From an uncultured Porphyromonadaceae bacterium (lineage in GTDB: Bacteria > Bacteroidota > Bacteroidia > Bacteroidales > Coprobacteraceae): a stretch of DNA of 64,000 nucleotides. The DNA lies in the NCBI GenBank assembly GCA_900545915.1, contig URAV01000013.1, positions 17,342 through 81,341 on the forward strand. Reading direction: 5' to 3'. Positions 1 to 8,358 of this stretch are shown here, piece after piece. Numbering within the stretch: the first letter of the stretch is position 1; each line of letters opens with the position of its first letter. Under the pieces are notes generated by a model, which was not told the origin of the DNA, did no database searches, and saw only the letters and a program-made list of their open reading frames with translations. A program made the position numbers and the translations under genes.

Positions 1-2
1 CC

Positions 3-428
3 CGACCTTTTACTTTTATTGCTAAAGTTTCTCCTCAATTTACTGCTACGGATACTTATAATGCTGCAGATTTGTTCGTTTTTGTTAATGATACGATATG
101 GCAGAAGTTTGCATTCGAGCAGGATGAACGGGGTAAACATCGTATTGTAACCGTACGCACCAGAGGGACCTCGGACGATAATAATCATGAAGAGATAACC
201 GGACCTTCGGTGTATCTGAAAATATCTTCTGATACGCATACGATAGCCAGCTATTATTCGACGGATAAGAAAACATGGCAGTTGGCTCGTTTGTATAAAA
301 ACGATTATCCTCAAGAGTTGTGGGTAGGTATTTGTAATCAATGTCCGCAAGGCGAGGGGAGTGTCAGTTTTTTTGAGGATATTTCTTTAGAACAAAGCAG
401 TGTAAGCGATTTTCGGTTGGGAAATTGA
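3..428 (+). CDS. DUF1349 family protein, 5' end cut by window edge
   Basis: The frame is open from the left edge of the window, so only the last 141 residues are present. The sequence resembles DUF1349 proteins, a concanavalin A-like beta-sandwich family: it has alternating beta-strand-like segments, a YLKISSDTHTIASYYSTD stretch, then WQLARLY and an ELWVGICNQCP segment, which is the usual order in this family. Members are usually about 190-200 residues, so roughly a quarter may lie outside the window. The molecular role of the family is not established; some members are predicted carbohydrate-binding or secreted proteins. The signal peptide region is not visible. A strong hairpin terminator follows 20 bp after the stop codon. 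Confidence 0.75.
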   Translation, partial: RPFTFIAKVSPQFTATDTYNAADLFVFVNDTIWQKFAFEQDERGKHRIVTVRTRGTSDDNNHEEITGPSVYLKISSDTHTIASYYSTDKKTWQLARLYKNDYPQELWVGICNQCPQGEGSVSFFEDISLEQSSVSDFRLGN

Positions 429-448
429 TTTGTATAATACTCGAAAAA

Positions 449-500
449 ACGCCTCCCCCTTTAATCCTTAATGAATAAAGAGGGAGGCGTTTTATTTTAT
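449..500. terminator. Bidirectional Rho-independent terminator
   Basis: A 15-bp stem is formed by positions 449-463 and 477-491 (AACGCCTCC... against ...GGAGGCGTT). It is followed by a T-rich run on the plus strand and by TTTTTT on the minus strand. It lies between the converging DUF1349 gene and hemD and can serve both. Confidence 0.85.
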
Positions 501-573
501 AACATATTTTCATTTTATGTTTGTTCGCCCGCAGGATAGCCGGTTTTTGCAAACTCAAAAAGAATAGGAAGTA

Positions 574-1329
574 TTATTTCTTAGACGATTTGTTTTGTTC
601 TTTAAAGAAAAGTTCCAATGCGGCTGTCATCGACGGGGCTTCCGGACGAGGAGCTTCGATGTCGAGTCTGAGTCCTGCATCTCTTACTGCTTTGGCCGTC
701 GTCGGTCCAAAACATCCGATTTTGATATCTTGTTGCTCGAAATTCGGGAAGTTTTTCAGTAATGAATTGATTCCTGAAGGGCTAAAGAAGATCAGCATGT
801 CATAATCGAATTTTTCTTCGGGAGCAAAATCATTACTTACCGTACGGTACATTACTGCTTTTGTATAATCGATTTTGTTTTTGTCAAGTAACGGATATTC
901 ACCGTTATTGACATCTGATACCGGAAAGAGAAATTTTTCACCTGAATGTTTTATTAAGGCTGGAACAAGATCGTCCAATTTTCCCGTATTTCCAAAAAAG
1001 ATTTTTCTTTTTCTGTAAACGATATATTTTTGCAGATAGAGAGCTACCGACTCTGTTACACAAAAATATTTCATTGTTTCCGGAATCGTTACCCGCAGTC
1101 CTTCACATAACTTGAAAAAATGGTCGATTGCTGTTCTTGCCGTGAAAATGATAGCCGTGTAATCCAGAATAGAAATTTTTTGCTGTCTGAATTCTTTTGG
1201 GGTTATTTCTTCTACCTTAATGAAAGGACGAAACTCAATATTTACACCGTATTTTTCTGCAATGTCGAAATACGGAGATTTCTCAGAAGCAGGCTTTGGC
1301 TGAGAAACGAGTACTTTCTTGACTTTCAA
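574..1329 (-). CDS. hemD: Uroporphyrinogen-III synthase
   Basis: A 251-residue protein of the HemD family, which cyclises hydroxymethylbilane to uroporphyrinogen III in haem and sirohaem synthesis. Visible family features are an N-terminal VLVSQPKP segment, the YTAIIFTARTAIDHFF segment (the usual ..FTSxxAV.. position), FFSPSGINSLL in the second half, and a late CFGPTTAKAVRDAGL block, which matches the conserved GxxTAxAxxxxG region. Sequence identity across HemD is low in general. The only plausible start is a TTG codon at 1329, which overlaps the TGA stop of the upstream DUF4271 gene as TTGA; no ATG lies near the conserved N-terminus. It is the last gene of the ychF-LOG-DUF4271-hemD operon. 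Confidence 0.85.
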   Translation of the reverse strand: MKVKKVLVSQPKPASEKSPYFDIAEKYGVNIEFRPFIKVEEITPKEFRQQKISILDYTAIIFTARTAIDHFFKLCEGLRVTIPETMKYFCVTESVALYLQKYIVYRKRKIFFGNTGKLDDLVPALIKHSGEKFLFPVSDVNNGEYPLLDKNKIDYTKAVMYRTVSNDFAPEEKFDYDMLIFFSPSGINSLLKNFPNFEQQDIKIGCFGPTTAKAVRDAGLRLDIEAPRPEAPSMTAALELFFKEQNKSSKK

Positions 1330-2276
1330 AATGTTAGTATTTTAAATTCTACAAATTGGTAAATCAAAATCATTCCTTTGTAAATAAGAAATAAAGGTAT
1401 GATTTCAAGGGCGCAAAGGTACAAAATAAAGTATAGAATTCCATAAACATCTCTCAAAAAAATCTTAATCCCTTTATAAATAAAAATAATTCGGGATAAA
1501 ATGTAAGATATTGTAACTAATAAAAGCCCGATATTCAGAAAACCAGAGAGATAGATCATGCAGAAAATAACCGGGAATAGGACTATTCCTAATAATAAGT
1601 TGATAGATGCATGATTGTCTATCCATTGTTTTGTGACGCTCGGTTCTGTGAAAATAGAACCTAAAATGCGATATGCCGATTGTTGGAGATTGTAGTATAA
1701 GATCGCTAAAACTGTGGTACAGAGTATTTCTTTGGAATATCCGATGTAGGTTAATTCTGGTTTTAGATAATGAATTAAAAACGTAAACGCAATGCCTTCC
1801 ATTGCGAATGTCTGAGCGAGCAAAATGAATCGTAACCGTGATTCGATAATTGTAGAACTATCTGCCATTTCGGTAAGGTTTCGATTATTTTTTGATATGG
1901 AAAAAGGCTGAGAAAAGAGTTTTATTCCTCGTCGAAAAGATGTTGCTACCAGAATGAAACAACAGAGTAAAATCAAAAATATTCCATCATTTTGAGACGG
2001 ATTCTCGTTTTTTTGTATTCCTTCGAAACCTTCGGGAATAACAAGTGCGGCTTCTTTATAGTCGGTTAGAGGATTGGCGATCGGAGCAGAACAGTATGCC
2101 GACAAGCTTTCTGTGTATTGTGGGGTGAACTTGACGGAATCTTTTTTATAATGTAAGTACCACTCAGGATGTGCAACCTGTAATGAATCGGAAATAATTC
2201 TGTTACTGTCGGACAGAATGGGAGTGAGGGTGTCCGTTGTTATTACAGGGGCGATATGTGTGCTGTCACTTGGCAT
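1326..2276 (-). CDS. DUF4271 membrane protein
   Basis: A 316-residue protein matching the Bacteroidetes-specific DUF4271 family. The first 90 or so residues are polar and rich in Ser/Thr/Asp and carry no signal peptide. About six hydrophobic segments follow, at roughly residues 96-113, 147-170, 182-195, 225-243, 247-270 and 285-310. The second segment of the family (FILLAQTFAMEGIAF) and the DRxLR-like stretch before it are present. Function is unknown. The family is often found beside hemD, as here: its stop overlaps the hemD start by 4 bp, so the two are very probably co-translated. It begins 8 bp after the LOG gene. Confidence 0.8.
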   Translation of the reverse strand: MPSDSTHIAPVITTDTLTPILSDSNRIISDSLQVAHPEWYLHYKKDSVKFTPQYTESLSAYCSAPIANPLTDYKEAALVIPEGFEGIQKNENPSQNDGIFLILLCCFILVATSFRRGIKLFSQPFSISKNNRNLTEMADSSTIIESRLRFILLAQTFAMEGIAFTFLIHYLKPELTYIGYSKEILCTTVLAILYYNLQQSAYRILGSIFTEPSVTKQWIDNHASINLLLGIVLFPVIFCMIYLSGFLNIGLLLVTISYILSRIIFIYKGIKIFLRDVYGILYFILYLCALEIIPLFLIYKGMILIYQFVEFKILTF

Positions 2277-2284
2277 TTATGCTG

Positions 2285-2872
2285 TTATATGGCTGCAAAT
2301 TTACGTACGCTTCCGTTCCAATCGGGTGCAGAATACAGAGCTTCTATTGCATCTTGGGGAGTGGTGGTTACTACCCACATTTTTTTATGTTCTGTACGCA
2401 TGAAATTTTGTTCAACGGCTTTTTCCAGCAGAGCGAGTAACGGATCATAGTAACCGGCCGTGTTAAGGATTACTATCGGATTGAGGTATAATCCTAATTG
2501 TTTCCAAGTAATGATCTCTAATAACTCCTCCAATGTTCCGCATCCTCCGGGTAGTGCTATGACAGCATCGGACAAAGAAGCCATACGCTCTTTTCGCTCA
2601 TGCATAGAATTTGTGATTTCTATATCTTGTAAGCGTTCGTAGTGCCATCCTTCTTCGTACATGAAGCGCGGAATGATACCAGTTACTTTTCCTCCGGCAT
2701 CTAATACACTGTCTGCGATTGTTCCCATGAGGCCTTGATTTCCTGCTCCGTATATGCAACGCAAATTATTCCGGGCAATAAGTTTTCCTAATTGCTTTGC
2801 CGTTTCGAAGTAGATTGCATCCACTTTGGAGCTTGATGCACAATATACGCAAACTGATTGTATATTTCTCAT
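2285..2872 (-). CDS. LOG family protein (TIGR00730, Rossmann-fold nucleotide phosphoribohydrolase)
   Basis: A 195-residue protein of the LOG / 'lysine decarboxylase-like' family, whose characterised members hydrolyse nucleoside 5'-monophosphates such as cytokinin ribotides to the base and ribose 5-phosphate. The diagnostic motif PGGCGTLEE is at about residue 106, and the earlier GAGNQGLMG glycine-rich loop and the CVYCASSS start are also present. The name 'lysine decarboxylase' found in many annotations is not supported by the motif. It starts 15 bp after ychF and precedes DUF4271 by 8 bp, so it is an internal operon gene. Confidence 0.88.
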   Translation of the reverse strand: MRNIQSVCVYCASSSKVDAIYFETAKQLGKLIARNNLRCIYGAGNQGLMGTIADSVLDAGGKVTGIIPRFMYEEGWHYERLQDIEITNSMHERKERMASLSDAVIALPGGCGTLEELLEIITWKQLGLYLNPIVILNTAGYYDPLLALLEKAVEQNFMRTEHKKMWVVTTTPQDAIEALYSAPDWNGSVRKFAAI

Positions 2873-2887
2873 TTAAATCGAATGTCT

Positions 2888-3991
2888 TTATACATTAAAC
2901 CGGAAATGCATGATATCTCCGTCTTGCACGATATAATCTTTTCCTTCTACGTTCATTTTTCCGGCTTCTTTACAGGCTGTCTCAGATCCGTATTGTATAT
3001 AGTCATTATATTTGATGACTTCTGCCCGGATAAAACCTTTTTCGAAATCGGTGTGAATGACACCTGCACATTGAGGAGCTTTACTGCCTTTAAGATAGGT
3101 CCATGCCCGGACTTCCTGCACTCCGGCGGTAAAATATGTTTCGAGGTTTAGAAGGCTGTATGCTGCACGAATCAGTCGGGAGACACCCGATTCTTTTAAT
3201 CCGATTTCCTCTAAAAACATCTGACGTTCTTCGTATGTTTCGAATTCTGCAATTTCAGATTCTATTTTGGCCGCAACGATCAATATTTCCGCATCTTCAT
3301 CTTTTACCGCTTCCCGTACTTGTTCTACATATTTGTTCCCGTTTAAAGCGCTCTTCTCGTCAACGTTGCAAATATACATGACCGGTTTACTGGTAAGGAG
3401 GAATAGCTCTCGTGCTATTTTCTGTTCGTCTTTAGTTTCGAAACTAACGGTACGGGCAGACTTTCCTTGTTCCAGAGCTTCTTTATATTTACTTAATACA
3501 TCGTAGGCGAGCTTTGCATTTTTGTCACCTCCGGTTTGTGCTTGTTTTTGAACTTTAGATATCCGGCTTTCTATCGTCTCCAGATCTTTTAATTGCAGTT
3601 CGTAGTCGATGATTTCTTTGTCGCGTACGGGATCGACAGAACCATCTACATGAGTTATGTTGTCATCATCGAAACAGCGTAATACATGTAAAATTGCATC
3701 TGTTTCGCGTATATTGGCAAGAAATTTGTTCCCTAATCCTTCTCCTTTACTAGCACCTTTTACTAATCCGGCAATATCCACAATTTCTACCGTAGTAGGG
3801 ACTATGCGTTGAGGATGAACGAGTTCTGCTAATTTATTGAGGCGTTCATCCGGAACGGTAATTACTCCGACATTCGGTTCTATCGTACAAAACGGAAAGT
3901 TTGCCGATTGGGCTTTTGCATTGGATAAACAATTGAAGAGGGTTGATTTGCCGACATTAGGCAAGCCGACGATACCACATTGTAATGCCAT
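2888..3991 (-). CDS. ychF: Redox-regulated ATPase YchF
   Basis: A 367-residue Obg-related P-loop NTPase. The Walker A GLPNVGKST is at residues 8-16, the G3 element is DIAGLVKGAS, and the G4 region reads NVDE rather than NKxD, as expected for the ATP-preferring YchF/OLA1 branch. The C-terminal TGS domain is present, with AWTYLKGSKAPQCAG and HTDFEKGFIRAEV. YchF binds ribosomes and responds to oxidative stress. Length and start match the family. It is the first gene of the four-gene minus-strand operon, with a likely promoter at about 4090. Confidence 0.95.
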   Translation of the reverse strand: MALQCGIVGLPNVGKSTLFNCLSNAKAQSANFPFCTIEPNVGVITVPDERLNKLAELVHPQRIVPTTVEIVDIAGLVKGASKGEGLGNKFLANIRETDAILHVLRCFDDDNITHVDGSVDPVRDKEIIDYELQLKDLETIESRISKVQKQAQTGGDKNAKLAYDVLSKYKEALEQGKSARTVSFETKDEQKIARELFLLTSKPVMYICNVDEKSALNGNKYVEQVREAVKDEDAEILIVAAKIESEIAEFETYEERQMFLEEIGLKESGVSRLIRAAYSLLNLETYFTAGVQEVRAWTYLKGSKAPQCAGVIHTDFEKGFIRAEVIKYNDYIQYGSETACKEAGKMNVEGKDYIVQDGDIMHFRFNV

Positions 3992-4043
3992 AGTTTATTT
4001 TGTTGAATTATTTTCGAAAATATTGTCTTGTTTGCTGAAACAA

Positions 4044-4096
4044 TTCCGGTAAGTTAATACCGGAAATAACAGTTGTTCTTTTGACTTGCAAAGATA
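4044..4096 (-). promoter_or_regulatory. Likely ychF operon promoter with leader hairpin
   Basis: On the minus strand a TATCTTTG box at 4089-4096 matches the Bacteroidetes -7 consensus TAnnTTTG. No convincing -33 TTTG was found at the usual distance. The leader of about 90 nt between it and ychF contains the inverted repeat TTCCGGT-N8-ACCGGAA at 4044-4065. Confidence 0.5.
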
Positions 4097-4217
4097 ACCA
4101 TTCTTTTGGTATATGCGAATAGAAACGAGCTTGTTCGTTCGAAAACGATGTTTTGAGCTCAGTCTTTAGCTTTTTGTTGAACTTGTACTTGTCTCTTTTT
4201 GTTACTATCATGATAAA

Positions 4218-5534
4218 ATGTTTATGATTATGGATGACAAATCGTATAAATTCGCCGGTGCACTTTTGGAGTGGATAAAGTCGATTTTGAGAGATCTGGG
4301 TATGGAGACCGGAAGAGTAGATGAAATGGAAGGTATTATATATACAGTTCTGATAGCATTGTTTGCTTGGGCTGTAGCCTGGATATTGCGATATGTCCTT
4401 CATTACGTTTTTCTGAAAATATTAGGTAAAAGTAAAAATGAGATTCTTAGGGTCTTGGTAGATCGTAAGGTCTTTTCCGGTGTAGCGCATGTCTTACCAC
4501 CTTTGATTATGCTGTCTTTGTTACCTTTGGTATATGACGATTACAGGTCGCTTATCGGATGGGTAGAGCGTTTTTGTTGGATTTATTTGGTAATTGCTTT
4601 TTTGGTTTATATCAATACCTTTTTGTCTGCTTTGTGGCGAATATTTTCAAGTTCGGATGCTATGAAGGATCGGCCTTTAAAAGGACTCATACAGCTGGTA
4701 AAAGGTATTTTGATAGGCTTAGGAGTTATTATTGTCATTTCTATTTTGGTGCAACGTTCTCCGATGAAGTTGATTACCGGATTGGGAGCTTTTGCTGCAG
4801 TATTGATGCTCGTTTTTAAAGATAGTATTTTGGGATTTGTCGCCGGAGTGCAACTGGCTCAAAATGATATTGTTCGCAAAGGGGATTGGATCGTGATGCC
4901 GGGAGGTATGTTGAATGGTATCGTTATCGATATAACTTTGAATACTGTAAAAGTTCAAAATTTTGATAATACGATTGTTACAGTTCCTCCTTATTCATTG
5001 ATTTCGGGAACATTGCAGAATTGGAGGGGAATGGCGGAATCTGGCGGACGCCGGATAATGCGCGATTTTACGATAGATGTGACATCTATAAAAGTTTGTA
5101 CTCCGGAGTTATTGGAGTCTTTAAAGAGCGTAGATTTCTTAAAATCGTATATCGAGGAGAAACAGGCAGAACAGGCTGCCGGGAAAGTAGAGAATACTGA
5201 TAATAGTAATGGCTTGGTAAATGGAACGATAGAAACCAATTTGGGATTATTCAGGGCTTATGTGGCTATGTATTTGCGTAAACATCCTTTTGTTAATGGG
5301 GATTTGACATTGATGACTCGATTATTAGAACCGACCGAGAATGGCATACCTTTTGAAATATACTGTTTTTCTGCGAATAAGAATTGGGTAAGCTATGAAT
5401 CTATACAGGCCGAAATTATGGAACATGTGGCAGCTGTTGCCGCTCGTTTCGAATTGCATATTTATCAAAATGCTTCGGGGCATGATTATATTGTTTCTGC
5501 GTATATTACTGCCGGTAAAGAGCCTCCTATCTAA
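4218..5534 (+). CDS. MscS-type mechanosensitive channel (YbdG-like)
   Basis: A 438-residue inner-membrane protein of the MscS family, close in length and layout to YbdG/MscM-type miniconductance channels. Hydrophobic segments lie at about residues 30-55, 85-105, 112-135 and 155-180, and the pore-lining helix is followed by the MscS beta-domain signature (FKDSILGFVAGVQL, then DIVRKGDWI and GIVIDITLNTVKVQNFDN). The C-terminal half has a family-typical insertion and an alpha/beta domain. These channels release solutes on hypo-osmotic shock. A second in-frame ATG four codons downstream (4230) is also possible. The TAA stop codon at 5532-5534 is the flanking triplet of the repeat element that follows directly. 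Confidence 0.88.
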   Translation: MFMIMDDKSYKFAGALLEWIKSILRDLGMETGRVDEMEGIIYTVLIALFAWAVAWILRYVLHYVFLKILGKSKNEILRVLVDRKVFSGVAHVLPPLIMLSLLPLVYDDYRSLIGWVERFCWIYLVIAFLVYINTFLSALWRIFSSSDAMKDRPLKGLIQLVKGILIGLGVIIVISILVQRSPMKLITGLGAFAAVLMLVFKDSILGFVAGVQLAQNDIVRKGDWIVMPGGMLNGIVIDITLNTVKVQNFDNTIVTVPPYSLISGTLQNWRGMAESGGRRIMRDFTIDVTSIKVCTPELLESLKSVDFLKSYIEEKQAEQAAGKVENTDNSNGLVNGTIETNLGLFRAYVAMYLRKHPFVNGDLTLMTRLLEPTENGIPFEIYCFSANKNWVSYESIQAEIMEHVAAVAARFELHIYQNASGHDYIVSAYITAGKEPPI

Positions 5535-5725
5535 AGAGCCAGTCGTACATTTGTATGTCTAAATTTTTCATAATAGAAAATTGTATCCGATCATTTTTGC
5601 ATTTTCTTCCGGTCTGTTTTCCCATTTTCCCTCGCCGGATAACCTGCTATCCTTCTCGTAAAAGTAGAAAAACATTCTCGAGAGAAACTCTCAAAACTGA
5701 CCTGAGCAAAATTTGGATAAGCTCT
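5535..5725 (+). repeat. MITE-like hairpin element, copy A (191 bp)
   Basis: This copy of the dispersed family starts with AGAGCCAGTC, ends with GATAAGCTCT, and is bounded by TAA at 5532-5534 and TAA at 5726-5728. The middle carries the small palindrome GATAACCTGCTATC. With copy B it forms a longer subfamily, having about 16 extra bases (GTCGTACATTTGTATGT) just inside the left end. It fills the gap between two converging genes, the MscS gene and the pectate lyase gene. Confidence 0.8.
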
Positions 5726-5737
5726 TAATCGGTATAT

Positions 5738-7483
5738 TTATTTCTTTATAAACCGAACACTATTTTGTTCTTTTTCTGAGTCGATAAGGATCATTAGATA
5801 ATTTCCTGCGGGAAGATGAGAAACATCTACAATGGCACATTGATATAATGGTAAAACAGATATTAGTTTCCCTTCCGAAGAATAAATTCTGGCCTCTTCG
5901 AGCTTTCGTTCTGTTCCGATAAAAAGACGGTCGCTTGTCGGATTAGGGAAAATAGTTAATGTCTCGTTTTTAAAAGAGGATACTATTCCTTCTGTAAAAT
6001 CTAAGGGGATATATTCTCCAGCCAAATGGGCGAGGTAAGCTTCTAATGCTGTATATCCGCTGTCGGTGATTTTATTTCGATCTGAAGGATCTTCAGGGTT
6101 CAGTCCGTTTTCAGTTTCCCATATATCATCCATTCCATCGTTGTCGTTGTCTGTTATATTACCATAGGTGCTATATTCGGGATATCCTCCGACGGCTGCC
6201 GGGTCATCGATAATTCCTAATGTTTTTTGGTAATAACGACTTGTTTTGGTTTCCGATTCGAATTCTGATGTCCCATATCCTGATGCCGTTCCATTTTCAG
6301 CTTCATCTATAATACGTCTATCTACCTCGTCTAAGGGATAAGCTCCGGCTTTTGCCAATACACTCTTAAAGGCATCGGAAGCTGTTTCTGTTTTTATTTG
6401 GTAAGGAGCTTTTATTTCAAATGGTGTTTCTACAATGACTTGTTCCTGAAGGTCTGTCGGATAGGCGCTTTTATCGATTCCTAAGGCATTATCGGTCGTG
6501 AAACTATCATTCCCTTCCATTATATTTCCAGAGGCATACCATTGACCTACTTTACGATATGAATCCCCTCCGTAAGAGGCTTGTACAAAATAAGATTTGC
6601 TTTTTGCAGGACGTGCAAGTCCCGGTTTATAGTAGTTGCCTACCATGTTGATTTCGTTCTTTTCACCTTTTGTTATGTCTCCTCCGTAACAAGAATTTGC
6701 TTTTCCCCAGTTATAGATGACATTGTTGACATAGTCTGTAAGAATTTTGTAATCATTTGTTTCGCGATCGTCTCGTGCACCGTTAAAACGCGGCATGCGA
6801 TTATGGCAGTGGGCGAGCAGGTTATGATGGTAAGAAGAGAAGTCCCCTCCCCATTGAGTGGCATAACTGCGAGCCCCTTTGATATGTCCTGCAGAATATA
6901 GACCTTCGTGTATAATGCACCATTGTACCGTAGTGCGTTTATTATCGTACATTGTCATATTTTCTTCACAAGACCATCCGAAAGTGCAGTGATCTACAAT
7001 GACATCTTCGCAGTTCTCAATTCCGATTGATCCTCCGTCGGTATGTGTACCGTCATCTTTTAGACCTATTCGAAAACGAAGATGACGTATAATGACATTT
7101 TTTGACCCTCCGAGATTGACTTTTGCTCCCCGTATGCAGATGCCATCTCCGGGTGCAGTTTGTCCGGCTAAAGTATAACCGTTTCGAGCACACTTCAGCT
7201 CTTCTTTTAATTTTATGATTCCTGAAGTTCTGAAAATAACGGTGATAGGTTCTTCCGGATATTGAGTGAGAGCCCATCGAAGAGAGCCTTCTATCGGTGT
7301 TTCTCCTGTAGCGTAATCCTCGGTTGTCGTGACGAAAACTACTTGCCCACCGCGTCCTCCGGTTGCAAATTTTCCGAATCCTTCTGCTGAGGTGAAGGCC
7401 GGTACTTGGGCTTTTGATGAGATTGCAAAGATAAATGTCAGGGTGATAATGCCTGTTCTGATTATATGTTTTCGATCTTTCAT
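5738..7483 (-). CDS. Secreted family 1 pectate lyase with T9SS type A sorting domain
   Basis: A 581-residue protein. A signal peptide covers about residues 1-25 (ends SSKAQ). The parallel beta-helix pectate lyase domain (PL1-like) runs from AFTSAEGFGKFATGGRGG to about residue 385, with GGSKNVIIRHLRFRIG and the DHCTFGWS segment typical of these lyases. A calcium-binding-like DNDNDGMDDIWE segment at about residue 455 follows, and the last 75 residues are a T9SS type A tail (IFPNPTSDRLF ... GNYLMIL). The expected activity is beta-elimination of polygalacturonate outside the cell. No SusC/SusD pair or other pectin gene is nearby, so it stands alone. Start chosen at the ATG in front of the signal peptide. 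Confidence 0.9.
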   Translation of the reverse strand: MKDRKHIIRTGIITLTFIFAISSKAQVPAFTSAEGFGKFATGGRGGQVVFVTTTEDYATGETPIEGSLRWALTQYPEEPITVIFRTSGIIKLKEELKCARNGYTLAGQTAPGDGICIRGAKVNLGGSKNVIIRHLRFRIGLKDDGTHTDGGSIGIENCEDVIVDHCTFGWSCEENMTMYDNKRTTVQWCIIHEGLYSAGHIKGARSYATQWGGDFSSYHHNLLAHCHNRMPRFNGARDDRETNDYKILTDYVNNVIYNWGKANSCYGGDITKGEKNEINMVGNYYKPGLARPAKSKSYFVQASYGGDSYRKVGQWYASGNIMEGNDSFTTDNALGIDKSAYPTDLQEQVIVETPFEIKAPYQIKTETASDAFKSVLAKAGAYPLDEVDRRIIDEAENGTASGYGTSEFESETKTSRYYQKTLGIIDDPAAVGGYPEYSTYGNITDNDNDGMDDIWETENGLNPEDPSDRNKITDSGYTALEAYLAHLAGEYIPLDFTEGIVSSFKNETLTIFPNPTSDRLFIGTERKLEEARIYSSEGKLISVLPLYQCAIVDVSHLPAGNYLMILIDSEKEQNSVRFIKK

Positions 7484-7516
7484 GATATAGGAAATTTACA
7501 AGTTTATTTTATGTTA

Positions 7517-7524
7517 CAAACATA
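7517..7524 (-). promoter_or_regulatory. Likely -7 box of the pectate lyase gene
   Basis: On the minus strand TATGTTTG matches TAnnTTTG, 34 bp upstream of the start codon. No clear -33 box was found. Confidence 0.5.
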
Positions 7525-7652
7525 CCGGTAATGCCGGAAGATAATGTGTACTTTTTGTTATTGTTGGAGGATTTTTTGCTTACTTTTCGTAATGGTGGTT
7601 TTATGATAATAAATACCGATTTTTGGGTATTGATATATACATGTTGGCTTTT

Positions 7653-7660
7653 TAATTTTG
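7653..7660 (+). promoter_or_regulatory. Likely -7 box of the TetR gene
   Basis: TAATTTTG matches TAnnTTTG. Transcription from here would begin at about 7667, just before the ATG at 7684 and after all upstream in-frame start codons. This supports the shorter TetR protein. Confidence 0.45.
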
Positions 7661-7683
7661 TTCTGTTAAGTCAGATCGAACTT

Positions 7684-8295
7684 ATGCAAATAGAAAAAGA
7701 ATATGTGAGGGAGAATATATTGGCCGCAGCGACACCGTTGTTTTATGCAAAAGGGTATGCGAAAGTTCCTATGCGTAAAATTGCGGAAGCTGCCCATGTG
7801 GGGTTGAGTAATATTTATAATTATTATGATAGTAAAGACGATATTTTTCATGAAATAGTGCGTCCTGTAGTGAATTGTTTTTATGAAATGCTCGACGAGC
7901 ATCATGGGAAGAGGGGTGCGGATATACTGGAAATGTTCACGAATGATTATCTCCGGTCTGTTATAGATGAGTATGTTTCTATTGTCAATAAGTACAGAGG
8001 TTTGTTGTTTTTGCTTTTGTTCAGGTCTCAAGGTACTTCGTTGGAGAGATTTAAAGAAGATTTCTCGGATCGTTCGACTATGCTGGTAAAAGATTATTTT
8101 TTGAAGATGAAGCGGAAACACCCGGATTTGAATATTGATGTTTCGGACTTTACGATACGTTTGCATACTGTTTGGATGTTTACGATGTTGGAGGAGTTGA
8201 TCGTTCACAGGAGAACACCGGATGAAACGGAAAAGATAATAACGGAATATATGATTTTTTGTGTTACAGGTTGGAGAGAGCTTATGAAGGGATAG
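7684..8295 (+). CDS. TetR/AcrR family transcriptional regulator
   Basis: A 203-residue regulator. The N-terminal TetR helix-turn-helix is clear: ILAAATPLFYAKGYAKV, then MRKIAEAAHVGLSNIYNYY followed by SKDDIF. The remaining 140 residues form the usual helical ligand-binding domain, which gives no ligand clue. The frame is open 51 codons further upstream, but those residues are hydrophobic and unlike the family, and a -7 box lies between them and the ATG at 7684. It is the first gene ahead of the methyltransferase, gpmA and ABC transporter genes on the same strand and may control some of them; this is inferred from position. Confidence 0.88.
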   Translation: MQIEKEYVRENILAAATPLFYAKGYAKVPMRKIAEAAHVGLSNIYNYYDSKDDIFHEIVRPVVNCFYEMLDEHHGKRGADILEMFTNDYLRSVIDEYVSIVNKYRGLLFLLLFRSQGTSLERFKEDFSDRSTMLVKDYFLKMKRKHPDLNIDVSDFTIRLHTVWMFTMLEELIVHRRTPDETEKIITEYMIFCVTGWRELMKG

Positions 8296-8358
8296 GCTCT
8301 CTTTTTTTTTGAATGAAATTGAATAATGTTCGTTTTTAATTGTTGAGAAAAGAAAGAT

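Noticed and set aside
2285..2872. Lysine decarboxylase
   Set aside because: The PGGCGTLEE motif is that of LOG phosphoribohydrolases; the decarboxylase name is a known annotation carry-over.
4008..4403. A 131-codon minus-strand frame across the ychF-mscS gap
   Set aside because: It overlaps the start of the MscS gene, contains the ychF promoter region and has no recognisable domain.
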